Part shown: one piece after another, positions 30,883-38,876 of the stretch
How positions within the stretch are numbered: the stretch's first letter is position 1
Layout of the letters: each line of letters starts with the position of its first letter
NCBI GenBank assembly: GCA_035762175.1
Contig: DASTPP010000358.1
Coordinates: forward strand, 1 to 45,078
Length of the DNA stretch: 45,078 nt
From: DASTPP01 sp035762175
Lineage (GTDB): Bacteria > Myxococcota_A > Polyangia > Polyangiales > Polyangiaceae
Reading direction: 5' to 3'
Position numbers and translations under genes: made by a program
The notes under the pieces: model-generated
The model's database searches: none
Told to the model about the DNA's origin: nothing
Seen by the model: the letters and a program-made list of their open reading frames with translations, nothing else

Positions 30883-31323
30883 ATGGCACTGACGTTTGAC
30901 GGCAGGGGCGCGACGCTCGCCGTGCTCAACGCGACGACGGGCGACGAGAAGCTCTCGGGCATGAAGGCCAACAAGTTCTCGTTCAGCATCAAGACGACCA
31001 AGGTGGCGAAGGCGTACCTCGGCGACGTCGGCTCCGACGTCACCGTCTTCTACGACGGCTACGAGTTGACCCTCGACTACGACCCGAACAGCGTGGTCGC
31101 GCTCGTCGACTTCACCCAGCTCGTGCTCGCGAAGCTGCGGGGCGAGGTGCAGGACGAGTTCGTGTCGCGCTTCCGTCTCGAGTCGCCGGACGCGGGGGCC
31201 TTCCAGGTGCTCTTCAAGAACATGCAGTGGGAGGAGCCCTCGTTCGACCAGGGCGGGCAGCAGGAGATCTTCACCTCGTCGCTCAAGGCGAGCGGCAAGG
31301 AAATTCAGTTCAAGAGGGCGTGA
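30883..31323 (+). CDS. Tail tube protein, 146 aa
   Basis: ATG at 30883 follows the sheath stop by two bases. It is a small beta-rich protein with LSGMKANKFSFSIKTTKVAK, VGSDVTVFYDGYELTLDYDP and RFRLESPDAGAFQVLFKNMQ, and a closing LKASGKEIQFKR. The size, strand pattern and position directly after the sheath are those of the contractile-tail inner tube. Confidence 0.8.
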   Translation: MALTFDGRGATLAVLNATTGDEKLSGMKANKFSFSIKTTKVAKAYLGDVGSDVTVFYDGYELTLDYDPNSVVALVDFTQLVLAKLRGEVQDEFVSRFRLESPDAGAFQVLFKNMQWEEPSFDQGGQQEIFTSSLKASGKEIQFKRA

Positions 31324-31841
31324 TGACGAAACCGACGATGGCGAAGAACGGCGGCGGGGCCGGCGGCGGCGAAGACCTCGTCGCGGCCCTGCGGAAGAAG
31401 ACGGGCCAGGACCGCGAGAACCGCCCCGGCTGGTCGTTCACCCTGGACGGCGCGGCGCTCGGCCCCCACCTGCGCCCCGACGAGCCCGACCCGTTCACGC
31501 CCGAGCAGCGGGAGAACGGCGTCGAGCTCGACTTCGTCTTCTTGACGCTGCGCGAGACCCAGGAGGCCGAGGGCCGCGCGGGCGCGCGGCTCGACGCCCA
31601 CGGCGGGTCGATCTTCTCGCTGCCGACGGCCATCCCCGAGGAGTGCACCCGGGCCGCGCTCTGGCGCGTCGACGGCAGGCCCGTCGGCGACGAGGTCGAC
31701 CGGGACCGCCTCTGGGAGGCGCTCGGCAAGAGCGGGCGCGTCGTGTGCATGGGGCAGTACACCCGGGCGAACGCGAGCGAGGAAGGCTCCCTGGGGAGGG
31801 CGGTGAAGAAGGCCGCCGACTCGTTTCGCGTCCGCGCATGA
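31323..31841 (+). CDS. Tail assembly chaperone, short form, 172 aa
   Basis: ATG at 31323 overlaps the previous TGA (TGATG). A Gly-rich start is followed by LRKKTGQDRENRPGWSFTLD, ELDFVFLTLRETQEAEGRAG and a helical end (GRAVKKAADSFRVRA). The gene lies between tube and tape measure, the fixed place for tail assembly chaperones. Its end overlaps a second frame that lacks a usable start and seems to be expressed by frameshifting (see 31824-32055). The short and extended forms would coat the tape measure during tail assembly. Confidence 0.75.
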   Translation: MTKPTMAKNGGGAGGGEDLVAALRKKTGQDRENRPGWSFTLDGAALGPHLRPDEPDPFTPEQRENGVELDFVFLTLRETQEAEGRAGARLDAHGGSIFSLPTAIPEECTRAALWRVDGRPVGDEVDRDRLWEALGKSGRVVCMGQYTRANASEEGSLGRAVKKAADSFRVRA

Positions 31842-32055
31842 CCTCGAGCGGTTCCTGGCGCGGGCGCTCGGGCCCCCGCGCGCCCTGCGCCACCTGCGCG
31901 CCGAGCGGTACGACCTCGTGGCGACGTTGAAGATCGACGGCAAGATGTCGTGGGACGAGTGCTGGAACACCCCGGCGACCGAGCTCTACGAGTACGTCGA
32001 GGCGTGCGTGCGGCGCGCCGAGCGCCTGAAGCGGAACCGCGAATCGAAGCGCTAG
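31824..32055 (+). CDS. Frameshift extension of the tail assembly chaperone, about 75 aa
   Basis: The +1 frame is open from 31807 to TAG 32053-32055 and has strong coding character: DLERFLARALGPPRALRHLR, YDLVATLKIDGKMSWDECWN and RAERLKRNRESKR. It has no good start codon near its beginning, and the ATG at 31838 belongs to another, short frame. The likely slip site is TCG-TTT-CGC at 31821-31829, where Phe-tRNA on TTT can move to TTC. TTT is very rare in these genes. The fused product would be about 243 residues. Most tailed phages make such a G-GT-type fusion, more often by a -1 shift. Confidence 0.65.
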
Positions 32056-32058
32056 CCC

Positions 32059-34185
32059 GTGGCCGACACCAACTACGAAGTCTCGACCGAGCTCAAGGTC
32101 GTCGGCGCGAGGGGCTACGCGGACGCCTTCCGGCACGCGGCCGGCGGGGCGCGCGAGCTCGACGCCGCCCTCGGCAAGCTCGGGCGCGGCTCGCTCGGCC
32201 TCGCCACGGGCGCGTTCGGCGCCCTCGAGACGGCCGTCAAGTCGTTCGCCGCCGCCGCGTCCGTGGCCCTCGGCACGAGCCTCTACCTCGGCGCCAAGAT
32301 CGCCGAGGCCGTCGGCTCGGACATGGCCGACCTCGAAGGCTCGGCCATCCAGCTCGGCGCGGTCGTCGGCGCGGCAACGCAACAGGGGTTCGCGAAGGGC
32401 AGCGTCGAGGCGAACAAGCTCTTCGCCCAGTTCCAGGACGACGCCATCAAGTCGGCCGGCGAGACGAAGGACTTCGTCGACATCGCCAAGAGCATCGCCG
32501 GCCCCGTGCTCGGCGCCACCGATTCGATGGCGGAGCTGCACGAGATGACGGCGCTCACCGTCGCCGCGTCGACCGCCGTCGGCGAGTCGTTCGAGCAAGC
32601 GGGGCACGACGTCACGCGCACCCTGCAGGGCCAAGCGGGCCAGGAGGTGGCGCTCTGGCGGATGCTGAAGAGCATGCGCCTCATCAAGGTCGAGGCCAAA
32701 GAGTTCAACGCCCTCTCGCCCGAGAAGCGCTTTCAGATCCTGAAGAAGGCGCTCTCGGACCCCGCCTTCGTCGACGCCGCCGGGGCCTTCGGCGACTCGT
32801 GGAAGGGCCTGACGAGCTCGTTCGCCGACAGCATGAAGGCCCTCGGCCGCGCGGCCGGCTCGCCCGTCTTCGGGCTCCTCAAGCGGCAGCTCGCCGGCGT
32901 GAACGCGGCGCTGCAGGGGCAGTCGAAGGAGGGCGGCCCCTTGCGCGACGCCCTGGAACTCTTCGGCTCCCGCCTGGCCTCGAACCTGCGGGCCCTGCGC
33001 GACGCCCTCGGCGAGCTCTTCCCCGACGCGACGCGCTCGGCCGCGGGCTTCGTCGGCCTCGTCGACCGGTTCGTGTCGGGCGGGCTCAAGGGCCTCATCG
33101 CGGGGACGCGCTGGGTGGCGGGGCATTGGGACGAGATCCGGGCCGCGGTCGACCGGGCGGCCGACGCGCTCGCCCGGGCCGCCTCCCGGGGCGAGGCGTT
33201 CGTGCGGGCCGTGGGCGGCGGCGACCTCGCGAAGGGCGCCGAGCGGCTCGGCACCGTGGCGCTCGGGGCGAAGGCGGCCGACGCGCTCGGCGTCCCCGAA
33301 ATGGTCGCCTCGGGGGCCCTCGCGGCGTCGGGCGCCGCCGGCACCGCGCGCGCCTTGGGGCTGCTCGGCGGGGGCGCGGCCGCCGGGGGCGGGGCGGCGG
33401 CCGCGGCGGCCGGCGGCGCGGAGGCGGCGCTGGCGACCACGGCGGCCGCCGGCGGGGCCGAGGCGGCGGGGGCCACGGCGGCCGCGGCCGGCGGCGCCGC
33501 CGCCGGCCCCGCGCTCGCCCTCGCCGCCGCCGCCCTCGCGGCCCTCGGCGCGGTCGCCGTCGCCTTCGACCGCGACACGCTCGGCGCGCGCCAGGCGATC
33601 ACGTTCGTCTTCACCGCCGTGTCCGACGGCGCGAAGGCCCTCTGGGAAGTGCTCGGCCCGCTCTGGGAATCGCTCAAGCACCTGTGGCGGGCCGTCGAGC
33701 CGCTCGTCGGGCTCGCCGGCTCCCTGCTGCTCTACGTCACGCCCTTGGGGCAAGGGTTCCTGCTCCTGACGGGCGTGTTCGGGATTCTCGAGGGCCTCCT
33801 CGCCAAGGTGGCCGAGGTCGCGACGTTCGCGATCAACGCGCTCGCCGACTTCATCGAGCAACTGGGCGCGGCGGTCCGCAAGGAGCTCCGGGGCGGCGGG
33901 CCCGAGCTCGCGCCCGTCGACGACAGCGAGGCCGAGGCGCGCGACCGGGAGCGGCGCGCCGGGCTGCTCGGGCCGTCGCCTTCGCTCGTGGCGGGGTCCC
34001 TGCAACAGGCCGCCGCCGCGCTCGGCAAGAAGAACCAGGAGGCGCAGAAGGTCGAGGTGACGCTCAAGATCGAGCTCGGCGACGGCAACGAGGACGCCAT
34101 CTACGTGCGCACCGGGCGCGACATCCGGGCCGCCTTCGAGCGCGCCGCCGACAACCCGAACACCTTCCGGATGCGCACCACGTGA
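32059..34185 (+). CDS. Tail tape measure protein, 708 aa
   Basis: GTG at 32059. The N-terminal region is charged and helical (YADAFRHAAGGARELDAALG). The core has MADLEGSAIQLGAVVGAATQ and later GLTSSFADSMKALGRAAGSP, typical of tape measures. Residues about 425-500 are an almost pure Ala/Gly hydrophobic segment, followed by hydrophobic helices (SLLLYVTPLGQGFLLLTGVF). The C-terminus is hydrophilic. The protein sets tail length and passes into the host envelope at infection. By the usual relation of about 1.5 angstrom per residue, 708 residues would correspond to a tail of around 100 nm. Confidence 0.85.
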   Translation: MADTNYEVSTELKVVGARGYADAFRHAAGGARELDAALGKLGRGSLGLATGAFGALETAVKSFAAAASVALGTSLYLGAKIAEAVGSDMADLEGSAIQLGAVVGAATQQGFAKGSVEANKLFAQFQDDAIKSAGETKDFVDIAKSIAGPVLGATDSMAELHEMTALTVAASTAVGESFEQAGHDVTRTLQGQAGQEVALWRMLKSMRLIKVEAKEFNALSPEKRFQILKKALSDPAFVDAAGAFGDSWKGLTSSFADSMKALGRAAGSPVFGLLKRQLAGVNAALQGQSKEGGPLRDALELFGSRLASNLRALRDALGELFPDATRSAAGFVGLVDRFVSGGLKGLIAGTRWVAGHWDEIRAAVDRAADALARAASRGEAFVRAVGGGDLAKGAERLGTVALGAKAADALGVPEMVASGALAASGAAGTARALGLLGGGAAAGGGAAAAAAGGAEAALATTAAAGGAEAAGATAAAAGGAAAGPALALAAAALAALGAVAVAFDRDTLGARQAITFVFTAVSDGAKALWEVLGPLWESLKHLWRAVEPLVGLAGSLLLYVTPLGQGFLLLTGVFGILEGLLAKVAEVATFAINALADFIEQLGAAVRKELRGGGPELAPVDDSEAEARDRERRAGLLGPSPSLVAGSLQQAAAALGKKNQEAQKVEVTLKIELGDGNEDAIYVRTGRDIRAAFERAADNPNTFRMRTT

Positions 34186-35255
34186 CCTTCTTCCGCGTCC
34201 GCGAGCTCCAGGGGCCGGGGCCCGCGTCGCTGACCCTCCAAGGGCCGGCCGCGGCGCTCGCCGGGCCCGCCCTGCCGACCGAGGCGAAGGGCGGCCGGCA
34301 CGTGCCGCTCGGCTCGGCCGAGGCGCTGCTCACGGTCAACGCCCTCGACCTCGGGCAGAGCGAGTTCGAGTTCTTCTGGTCGCACCAGAGCCTGCGCGAG
34401 ATCCAGGTCGAGGCCCAAGGCATCGACGCGCCCGGCCGGCCCGAGGGCCTGCTCGCGGCGTTCGAAGCCCTCGCCGCCCGGGGCCGGCTCTGCCAGGTCG
34501 ACCTGCCCGGCGGCCAGAGCCGCCGGGGGGTCGTGCGCAAGGTCACCCCGAAGCTCACCCGGGGCTACGCCGTCGACCCGGCGACGGGCGACCCGCGCGA
34601 GGGGGTCGACGTCGAGTGCACGGTCACCTTCGACTGGGCGGGCCGGGGCGAGCCGGGCCCGCCGCCCACGGCCCTGCCCACAGGCGAGGAGGCGGCGGGC
34701 GCGATCGGGGACGCGGCCGACGAGATCGCCTCGGCCGCCGCCGACCCCTCGCCCTTCGAGCCGACCTTCTTCGGGCAGCTCGACGCGCTCGTGGGCAACG
34801 TGCGCGGGACGGCGGCCGACCTGCGGGCGAACCTGCGAAACGTCGGCGCCATCGCCCAGGCGCCGGCGAAGCTCGCCCAGAAGATCTCGGCCTCGGCCCG
34901 GGCGTTCCGGGCCGTGCTCGTCGACCTCGACACGCTCATCAGCGACACCCCCGAGCTCTACCAGGCGGCGGGCCGGTCGCTCGCCGACGTCGGCCGCGCG
35001 CGCGAGGCCTCCGGCGCCGTCAAGGGGGCGACCTTCGGGGGGATGGCGGCCCTCGCCGACCTCTTCGCCGCGCTCGACGCGCGCCGGGCGAGGCGCGTGG
35101 GCGTGCGGCCGGGCCAGTCGCTCGCCGACGTGGCCGCCCGCGAGCTCGGCGCGCGCGACCGCTGGCCCGAGCTCGCCGAGCACAACGGCACGGGCGGGCA
35201 GCTCGTGCCCGACGGCGTCTTCTCGGTCGAGATCCCCGCGGGGTCGGCGTCGTGA
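34182..35255 (+). CDS. Tail protein with C-terminal LysM-like domain, 357 aa
   Basis: GTG at 34182 overlaps the tape measure stop (GTGA). The N-terminal domain reads VPLGSAEALLTVNALDLGQS, EFFWSHQSLREIQVEAQGID and GVDVECTVTFDW, followed by a helical central part. The last 50 residues (VGVRPGQSLADVAARELGA, DRWPELAEHNG) form a LysM-like unit, as found in gp53-type baseplate/tail proteins that link the tail tube and the hub. LysM binds peptidoglycan or acts as an assembly contact. Confidence 0.7.
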   Translation: MTFFRVRELQGPGPASLTLQGPAAALAGPALPTEAKGGRHVPLGSAEALLTVNALDLGQSEFEFFWSHQSLREIQVEAQGIDAPGRPEGLLAAFEALAARGRLCQVDLPGGQSRRGVVRKVTPKLTRGYAVDPATGDPREGVDVECTVTFDWAGRGEPGPPPTALPTGEEAAGAIGDAADEIASAAADPSPFEPTFFGQLDALVGNVRGTAADLRANLRNVGAIAQAPAKLAQKISASARAFRAVLVDLDTLISDTPELYQAAGRSLADVGRAREASGAVKGATFGGMAALADLFAALDARRARRVGVRPGQSLADVAARELGARDRWPELAEHNGTGGQLVPDGVFSVEIPAGSAS

Positions 35256-37075
35256 GCGTCGCCCGGGTGGTCGCAGCCTGCACCCTGCGCGTCGAGGTCT
35301 ACGACGCCCTCGACAACGCCGACGAGCGCCTCCGGGCCGAGGCGGAGGCCCGCCTCAAGACGGCGTCGGCGAACGAGGCGGCGCGCGCCGAGGGCAAGGC
35401 GCCGGCGACGCTCGACCCCGCGGGGCGCAAGCTCGGCGACGAGCAGCCGAAGCGCTCGCGCCCCGCCTTCGTCCTGCCGAACGTCGAGCCTGTGCAGTGG
35501 CGGCTCCTGCGCAACAGCTTCCGCAAGGCCGACGAGTTCGATTGCACCGTGCCGCTCGCCCTCCTGCCCGTGCACCCCTCGGCCCTGCGGGCCGTCACGT
35601 GCGTCGTGCGCCTCGCCGCCGTCGGCCCCGCCGACTGGGCCGCGGGGGTCGGGCGGGGCGAGCGCGCCCCGGGCGGGGGCCTGCGCAGCCAGCCGCTCGT
35701 CGGCGCGGGCGACGAGGGCGCCGACTTCGTGGGCGTCTGCTACGACGTCGACGAGCAGGTTTCGGTCGCCAAGGTGCCGAGCTGCAAGCTGCGCTTCCGC
35801 GACTACGTCGGCATCCTCGCGACGAAGAAGGTGCGCCCGGGCCTCGAGTTCGACGAAGGCGTTCCCGTCAGCGAGAGCGTCGCCAAGTTTCTGGTGGGCT
35901 CGCCGGCCGAGGGCCTGAAGGTCGTCTGGGTCGACCCCGGGCCCGAGCCCGACTTCGGGCAGTACCGGCCGGGCCTGCACAAGAAGAAGAAGGGCAAGGC
36001 CTCGAAGCGGCCGGCGCCGTCGAAGGAGAGCTACCTCGACGCCATCGCCCACGCGTGCTTCCTCGTCGGCGTCGTGCCGCGCGTCGTCGGCCCCCGGCTC
36101 GAGCTCGCCTTCGCCGGGACGATGTACGAGGGGCGCGACAAGGCGGGCGAACTCAAGGCCACGATCTTGGTGACGAACGTCGTCGAAGACCTGAAGGCGA
36201 AGCACGCGCTCGTCGGGCAGAAGACCCACGCGGTGCAGGTCGTCAGCTTCGACCCCGACACGAACCGGCAGCACACCGCCCGCTGGCCCCCCGCCGCCGG
36301 GGCGAACAAGGCGCTCACCTCGGAGGCGGGCGCGCTGCCCGGCGTGCCGAGCGTCGCCGCGAACGTCGGCCTGCCCGGCTTCGACCAGCTCGACGAGTCG
36401 GTGCTGCTCGTGCCGGTCGCCCCCGTCCAAGACCCGGCCCTCTTGCCCAAGGTGGCCGAGTCGATCTTCCTCGAGCGGACGCGCCAGCGCGTGCACTACA
36501 CCCTGCTGACCCACTCGCCCTACGCCGACCCGAGGAGCCCCGACGACGAGGGCGGGGCGCTCCTTCACCTTCAGGCGGGCGACAACGTCAAGTTCGGCGT
36601 CGGCACCGTGGAGGCGGGCGCCGGGGGCCGCTCGCTCGCCGGCGTCCGCGCCCTCGCGGGCGAGCTCACCGAGGCGGGGGCGCGGGCCGAGCTCGCGGCC
36701 GCCGGCGTCGCGCCCGACGTCGCCCAGAAGGTGGCCTCGGCGCTCGCCTCGACGCCCCGCACCGACCGCTTCCGCGTCGACGAGCTCGAGGTGTCGGGGG
36801 GCGCGGGCCAGGACGCCGAGCTGCGCATCGGGCTCGTGACCTACACCGTGATCGTGTCGGACCTTCAGGCGAAGGCCTACGGCGAAGCGCCGCCCGACGT
36901 GGTGATGGCGCTCTCGGACCCCGAGACCGCGCCGAAGGGCACGCGCGCCGAGAAGAAGAGGGCGTTTCAGGACGCCCGGAAGAAGCTCCGGTCGGCGGGC
37001 CTTCCGCCCGCCGACGAGGCGGCCGAGCTCCGGAAGGTGGACCGGCTCGAGCGGGAGGCACTGGCGAGACCATGA
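35252..37075 (+). CDS. Baseplate hub / late control D-like protein, 607 aa
   Basis: GTG at 35252 overlaps the previous TGA. The N-terminal part has PVQWRLLRNSFRKADEFDCT and VPLALLPVHPSALRAVTCVV, then FVGVCYDVDEQVSVAKVPSC and RFRDYVGILATKKV. The middle reads ESYLDAIAHACFLVGVVPRV and later ELKATILVTNVVEDLKAKHA. A domain that positions a displaced strand followed by a 'DAI...' helix is typical of gpD/gp27-like hubs. The length is larger than P2 gpD. It follows the LysM tail protein and precedes the spike, the normal order. Confidence 0.65.
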   Translation: MSVARVVAACTLRVEVYDALDNADERLRAEAEARLKTASANEAARAEGKAPATLDPAGRKLGDEQPKRSRPAFVLPNVEPVQWRLLRNSFRKADEFDCTVPLALLPVHPSALRAVTCVVRLAAVGPADWAAGVGRGERAPGGGLRSQPLVGAGDEGADFVGVCYDVDEQVSVAKVPSCKLRFRDYVGILATKKVRPGLEFDEGVPVSESVAKFLVGSPAEGLKVVWVDPGPEPDFGQYRPGLHKKKKGKASKRPAPSKESYLDAIAHACFLVGVVPRVVGPRLELAFAGTMYEGRDKAGELKATILVTNVVEDLKAKHALVGQKTHAVQVVSFDPDTNRQHTARWPPAAGANKALTSEAGALPGVPSVAANVGLPGFDQLDESVLLVPVAPVQDPALLPKVAESIFLERTRQRVHYTLLTHSPYADPRSPDDEGGALLHLQAGDNVKFGVGTVEAGAGGRSLAGVRALAGELTEAGARAELAAAGVAPDVAQKVASALASTPRTDRFRVDELEVSGGAGQDAELRIGLVTYTVIVSDLQAKAYGEAPPDVVMALSDPETAPKGTRAEKKRAFQDARKKLRSAGLPPADEAAELRKVDRLEREALARP

Positions 37076-37875
37076 ACGAACCTTACGAAGGCGATCCGAG
37101 AGCGTACTGCGCCATCGCCCGGGTCGACGACGACGACCCGATCAACATCCTCGAGCGCGACGGCCAGGTGCTCGGCATGGCGGTCGACTGCACGATCGTC
37201 GACGGCGTCTTCGTGGGGTGCCGGGTCGCGGCGAAGCTCTGCGCCCCCTTGGGGCAGGCGACGCCGAACCTGCCGGGCCCAGGCGACTACATCGTCTTGA
37301 TGCTCCCGCACGGGCACCTCGACGGGCCCATCCTGGCGACGCACGCGATGCCCGGCGGCATCGCGAAGCCGATGCCCTCGGCCGTCGCCGGCATCGACGT
37401 CTCGAACGTCGAGGCCCTCTCGAAGGTGCAGCTCGTGGCGCCGCCCAAGGGCGTGGGCGTCCGGCACTACATCCGCAGCGCCCCGTACGTCGTCCGCCTG
37501 AAGGGCACCGCCGAGCTCTACCTCGACGCCGACGACGGGACCTTCATTCGTATCCTCAAAGACCCGAGCACCGGCAAGATGGGCGCGGTGATGCGCGACG
37601 GCACGGGCGCCCAGATTCAGGTCTCGGGCGGCGTCGCGTCAATGACCTCGCCCGACGGCTCGAGCGTGCTCGCCGTCGAGAACGGCAAGGTGAAGATCGT
37701 CACCGACGAGTTGACGCTCAACGCGAAGGTTCAGAAGCAAGACGGCCTCATCCTCCACAACGTGCCGCCGAACGCGCCCATCGTGCCCGGGACCCCGGGC
37801 CCGATGAACGCGATTCGTTTCGGCTCCGGACCGCCCGCCCACGCGCCCAGCGCGGGGACGTTCATCGGGGTCTAG
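37072..37875 (+). CDS. Baseplate spike protein (gpV-like), 267 aa
   Basis: ATG at 37072 overlaps the previous TGA. After a short N-terminal domain (CRVAAKLCAPLGQATPNLPG) with an OB-like strand PGDYIVLMLPHGHLDGPIL, the protein continues with repetitive beta strands (TFIRILKDPSTGKMGAVMRD, GAQIQVSGGVASMTSPDGSS, VLAVENGKVKIVTDELTLNA), typical of the triple-stranded beta-helix of tail spikes. The spike sits on the hub and pierces the outer membrane. Confidence 0.75.
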   Translation: MNEPYEGDPRAYCAIARVDDDDPINILERDGQVLGMAVDCTIVDGVFVGCRVAAKLCAPLGQATPNLPGPGDYIVLMLPHGHLDGPILATHAMPGGIAKPMPSAVAGIDVSNVEALSKVQLVAPPKGVGVRHYIRSAPYVVRLKGTAELYLDADDGTFIRILKDPSTGKMGAVMRDGTGAQIQVSGGVASMTSPDGSSVLAVENGKVKIVTDELTLNAKVQKQDGLILHNVPPNAPIVPGTPGPMNAIRFGSGPPAHAPSAGTFIGV

Positions 37876-37877
37876 CG

Positions 37878-38097
37878 ATGGCCACGCTGCCCGTCCCCAT
37901 CGAGACGCCCTGCGGGACGAAGACCGTCAAGGTCCCCGTGCCCGGGGCCATTCCGACGCTCGAAGACCTTCCCGACTTCTTGAAGCTCCTGGCGGCCTAC
38001 AAGTTCCCCCCGTCACTGCCGATCCCCATCCCGCCCTGCTCGGTGGTCGAGCACACAGGGTCGGCGCCCGAGCCCCCCGAGGACTCCGAACCCTTAG
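37878..38097 (+). CDS. Small baseplate-region protein, about 73 aa, stop in +1 frame
   Basis: ATG at 37878. It reads TLPVPIETPCGTKTVKVPVP, TLEDLPDFLKLLAAYKFPPS and then a Pro-rich end with EPPEDSEP. At that point the in-frame codon is TTA. TAG at 38095-38097 is in the +1 frame, so the literal frame stays open to 38825, antisense to the lipoprotein gene. I stop it at 38097, which is where the coding character ends. Its role is unknown. It lies after the spike and may be a tail accessory. Confidence 0.5.
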
Positions 38098-38798
38098 GGC
38101 AACGTCGCAATACTCGCCTCCACGAATGCCGACGCCGGCACCTCGGCGCCGGCGCCATAGACAACGAAGCCGCCCGGGATCGTGGCGTACAGTACGACGC
38201 AGGCCCCCGGCTTGCCGCCATAGATCGATATAGGCGGCGCCCCGCGCTCGAAGACCCGCACCCCCGCAGCGCCGTCGGGCGAACACGTCTCTGCGTTCGC
38301 AAAAAGGTACGCAGGAGGCGGCACACAGCCGATGGGGGTCGCCGTAAAGTATGCTGGAATGGTGCATCCTGCGTCGGCAAAGTAGGAGGCCGACACTGCC
38401 GCCGACGGCAGGCAGCGCACCTTGCCGTCGGCGGCGACGCGGAAGGAACACTCTTCGTTTCGCTCTGTGTCTTGCCAGGTGAAGGTCGGCTGCTCGGAGC
38501 CGTCTGCCCCGCGATATGCTCTCGCTTTAAGCCGGGTGCCGCTCTTCGCATCTGCGGCCGGCACCGGGTTGAAGATGCCGCCCGAGCCCCCCTCGCCGGC
38601 CGTCGCCACCGCGCCCGCCTCGCCCGAGGGGCCGCCCGGGGCGCCCCCGAAGCCGCCGGCGACCAGGGCGCCGCCCTGGCCGCCCGACCCGAGGGGCCCG
38701 ACGTCGGGCCCGACCTCGCTCGCGCACCCCGCCGCCTGCGCCGCCATCGCCACGTACACCACCGCGCCGCCCAACAGAAACTCTGCCGCTCTCCGCAT
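38094..38798 (-). CDS. Lipoprotein of myxobacterial type in the tail operon, 234 aa
   Basis: ATG at 38798 (minus) follows a GGAGGGG site. The N-terminus is a signal peptide (RRAAEFLLGGAVVYVAMAA) with a lipobox AAGC, so the mature protein would be lipid-anchored. A Gly-rich region of collagen-like look (GSGGQGG...) leads to a Cys-bearing domain: TRLKARAYRGADGSEQPTFT, ECSFRVAADGKVRCLPSAAV, FADAGCTIPAYFT. From memory, this motif set (RLK..Y.GADG, CSFR.A.DG..RC.P, Y..A.C) is common in secreted lipoproteins of Myxococcota. The gene is antisense to the tail genes and has somewhat lower GC3 than its neighbours, so it looks like a host-derived moron, possibly expressed in the lysogen. Confidence 0.7.
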   Translation of the reverse strand: MRRAAEFLLGGAVVYVAMAAQAAGCASEVGPDVGPLGSGGQGGALVAGGFGGAPGGPSGEAGAVATAGEGGSGGIFNPVPAADAKSGTRLKARAYRGADGSEQPTFTWQDTERNEECSFRVAADGKVRCLPSAAVSASYFADAGCTIPAYFTATPIGCVPPPAYLFANAETCSPDGAAGVRVFERGAPPISIYGGKPGACVVLYATIPGGFVVYGAGAEVPASAFVEASIATLP

Positions 38799-38876
38799 GA
38801 ACCCCTCCGACCGGCCCGAGCGTAGGCAACCCGTCGAGCCCCGGGCGAGCCGGAACGTCCGCGCAGGTGGGCGCCT

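Noticed and set aside
31791..31806. GGGGAGGGCGG run as a -1 or -2 slip site
   Set aside because: The +1 frame contains a TGA at 31804-31806, so a shift at or before this run would terminate at once.
31838..31930. 30-codon ATG frame at the tail chaperone end
   Set aside because: Its translation is Ser/Arg-rich and poor in coding quality, while the overlapping +1 frame of the chaperone codes well to 32055.
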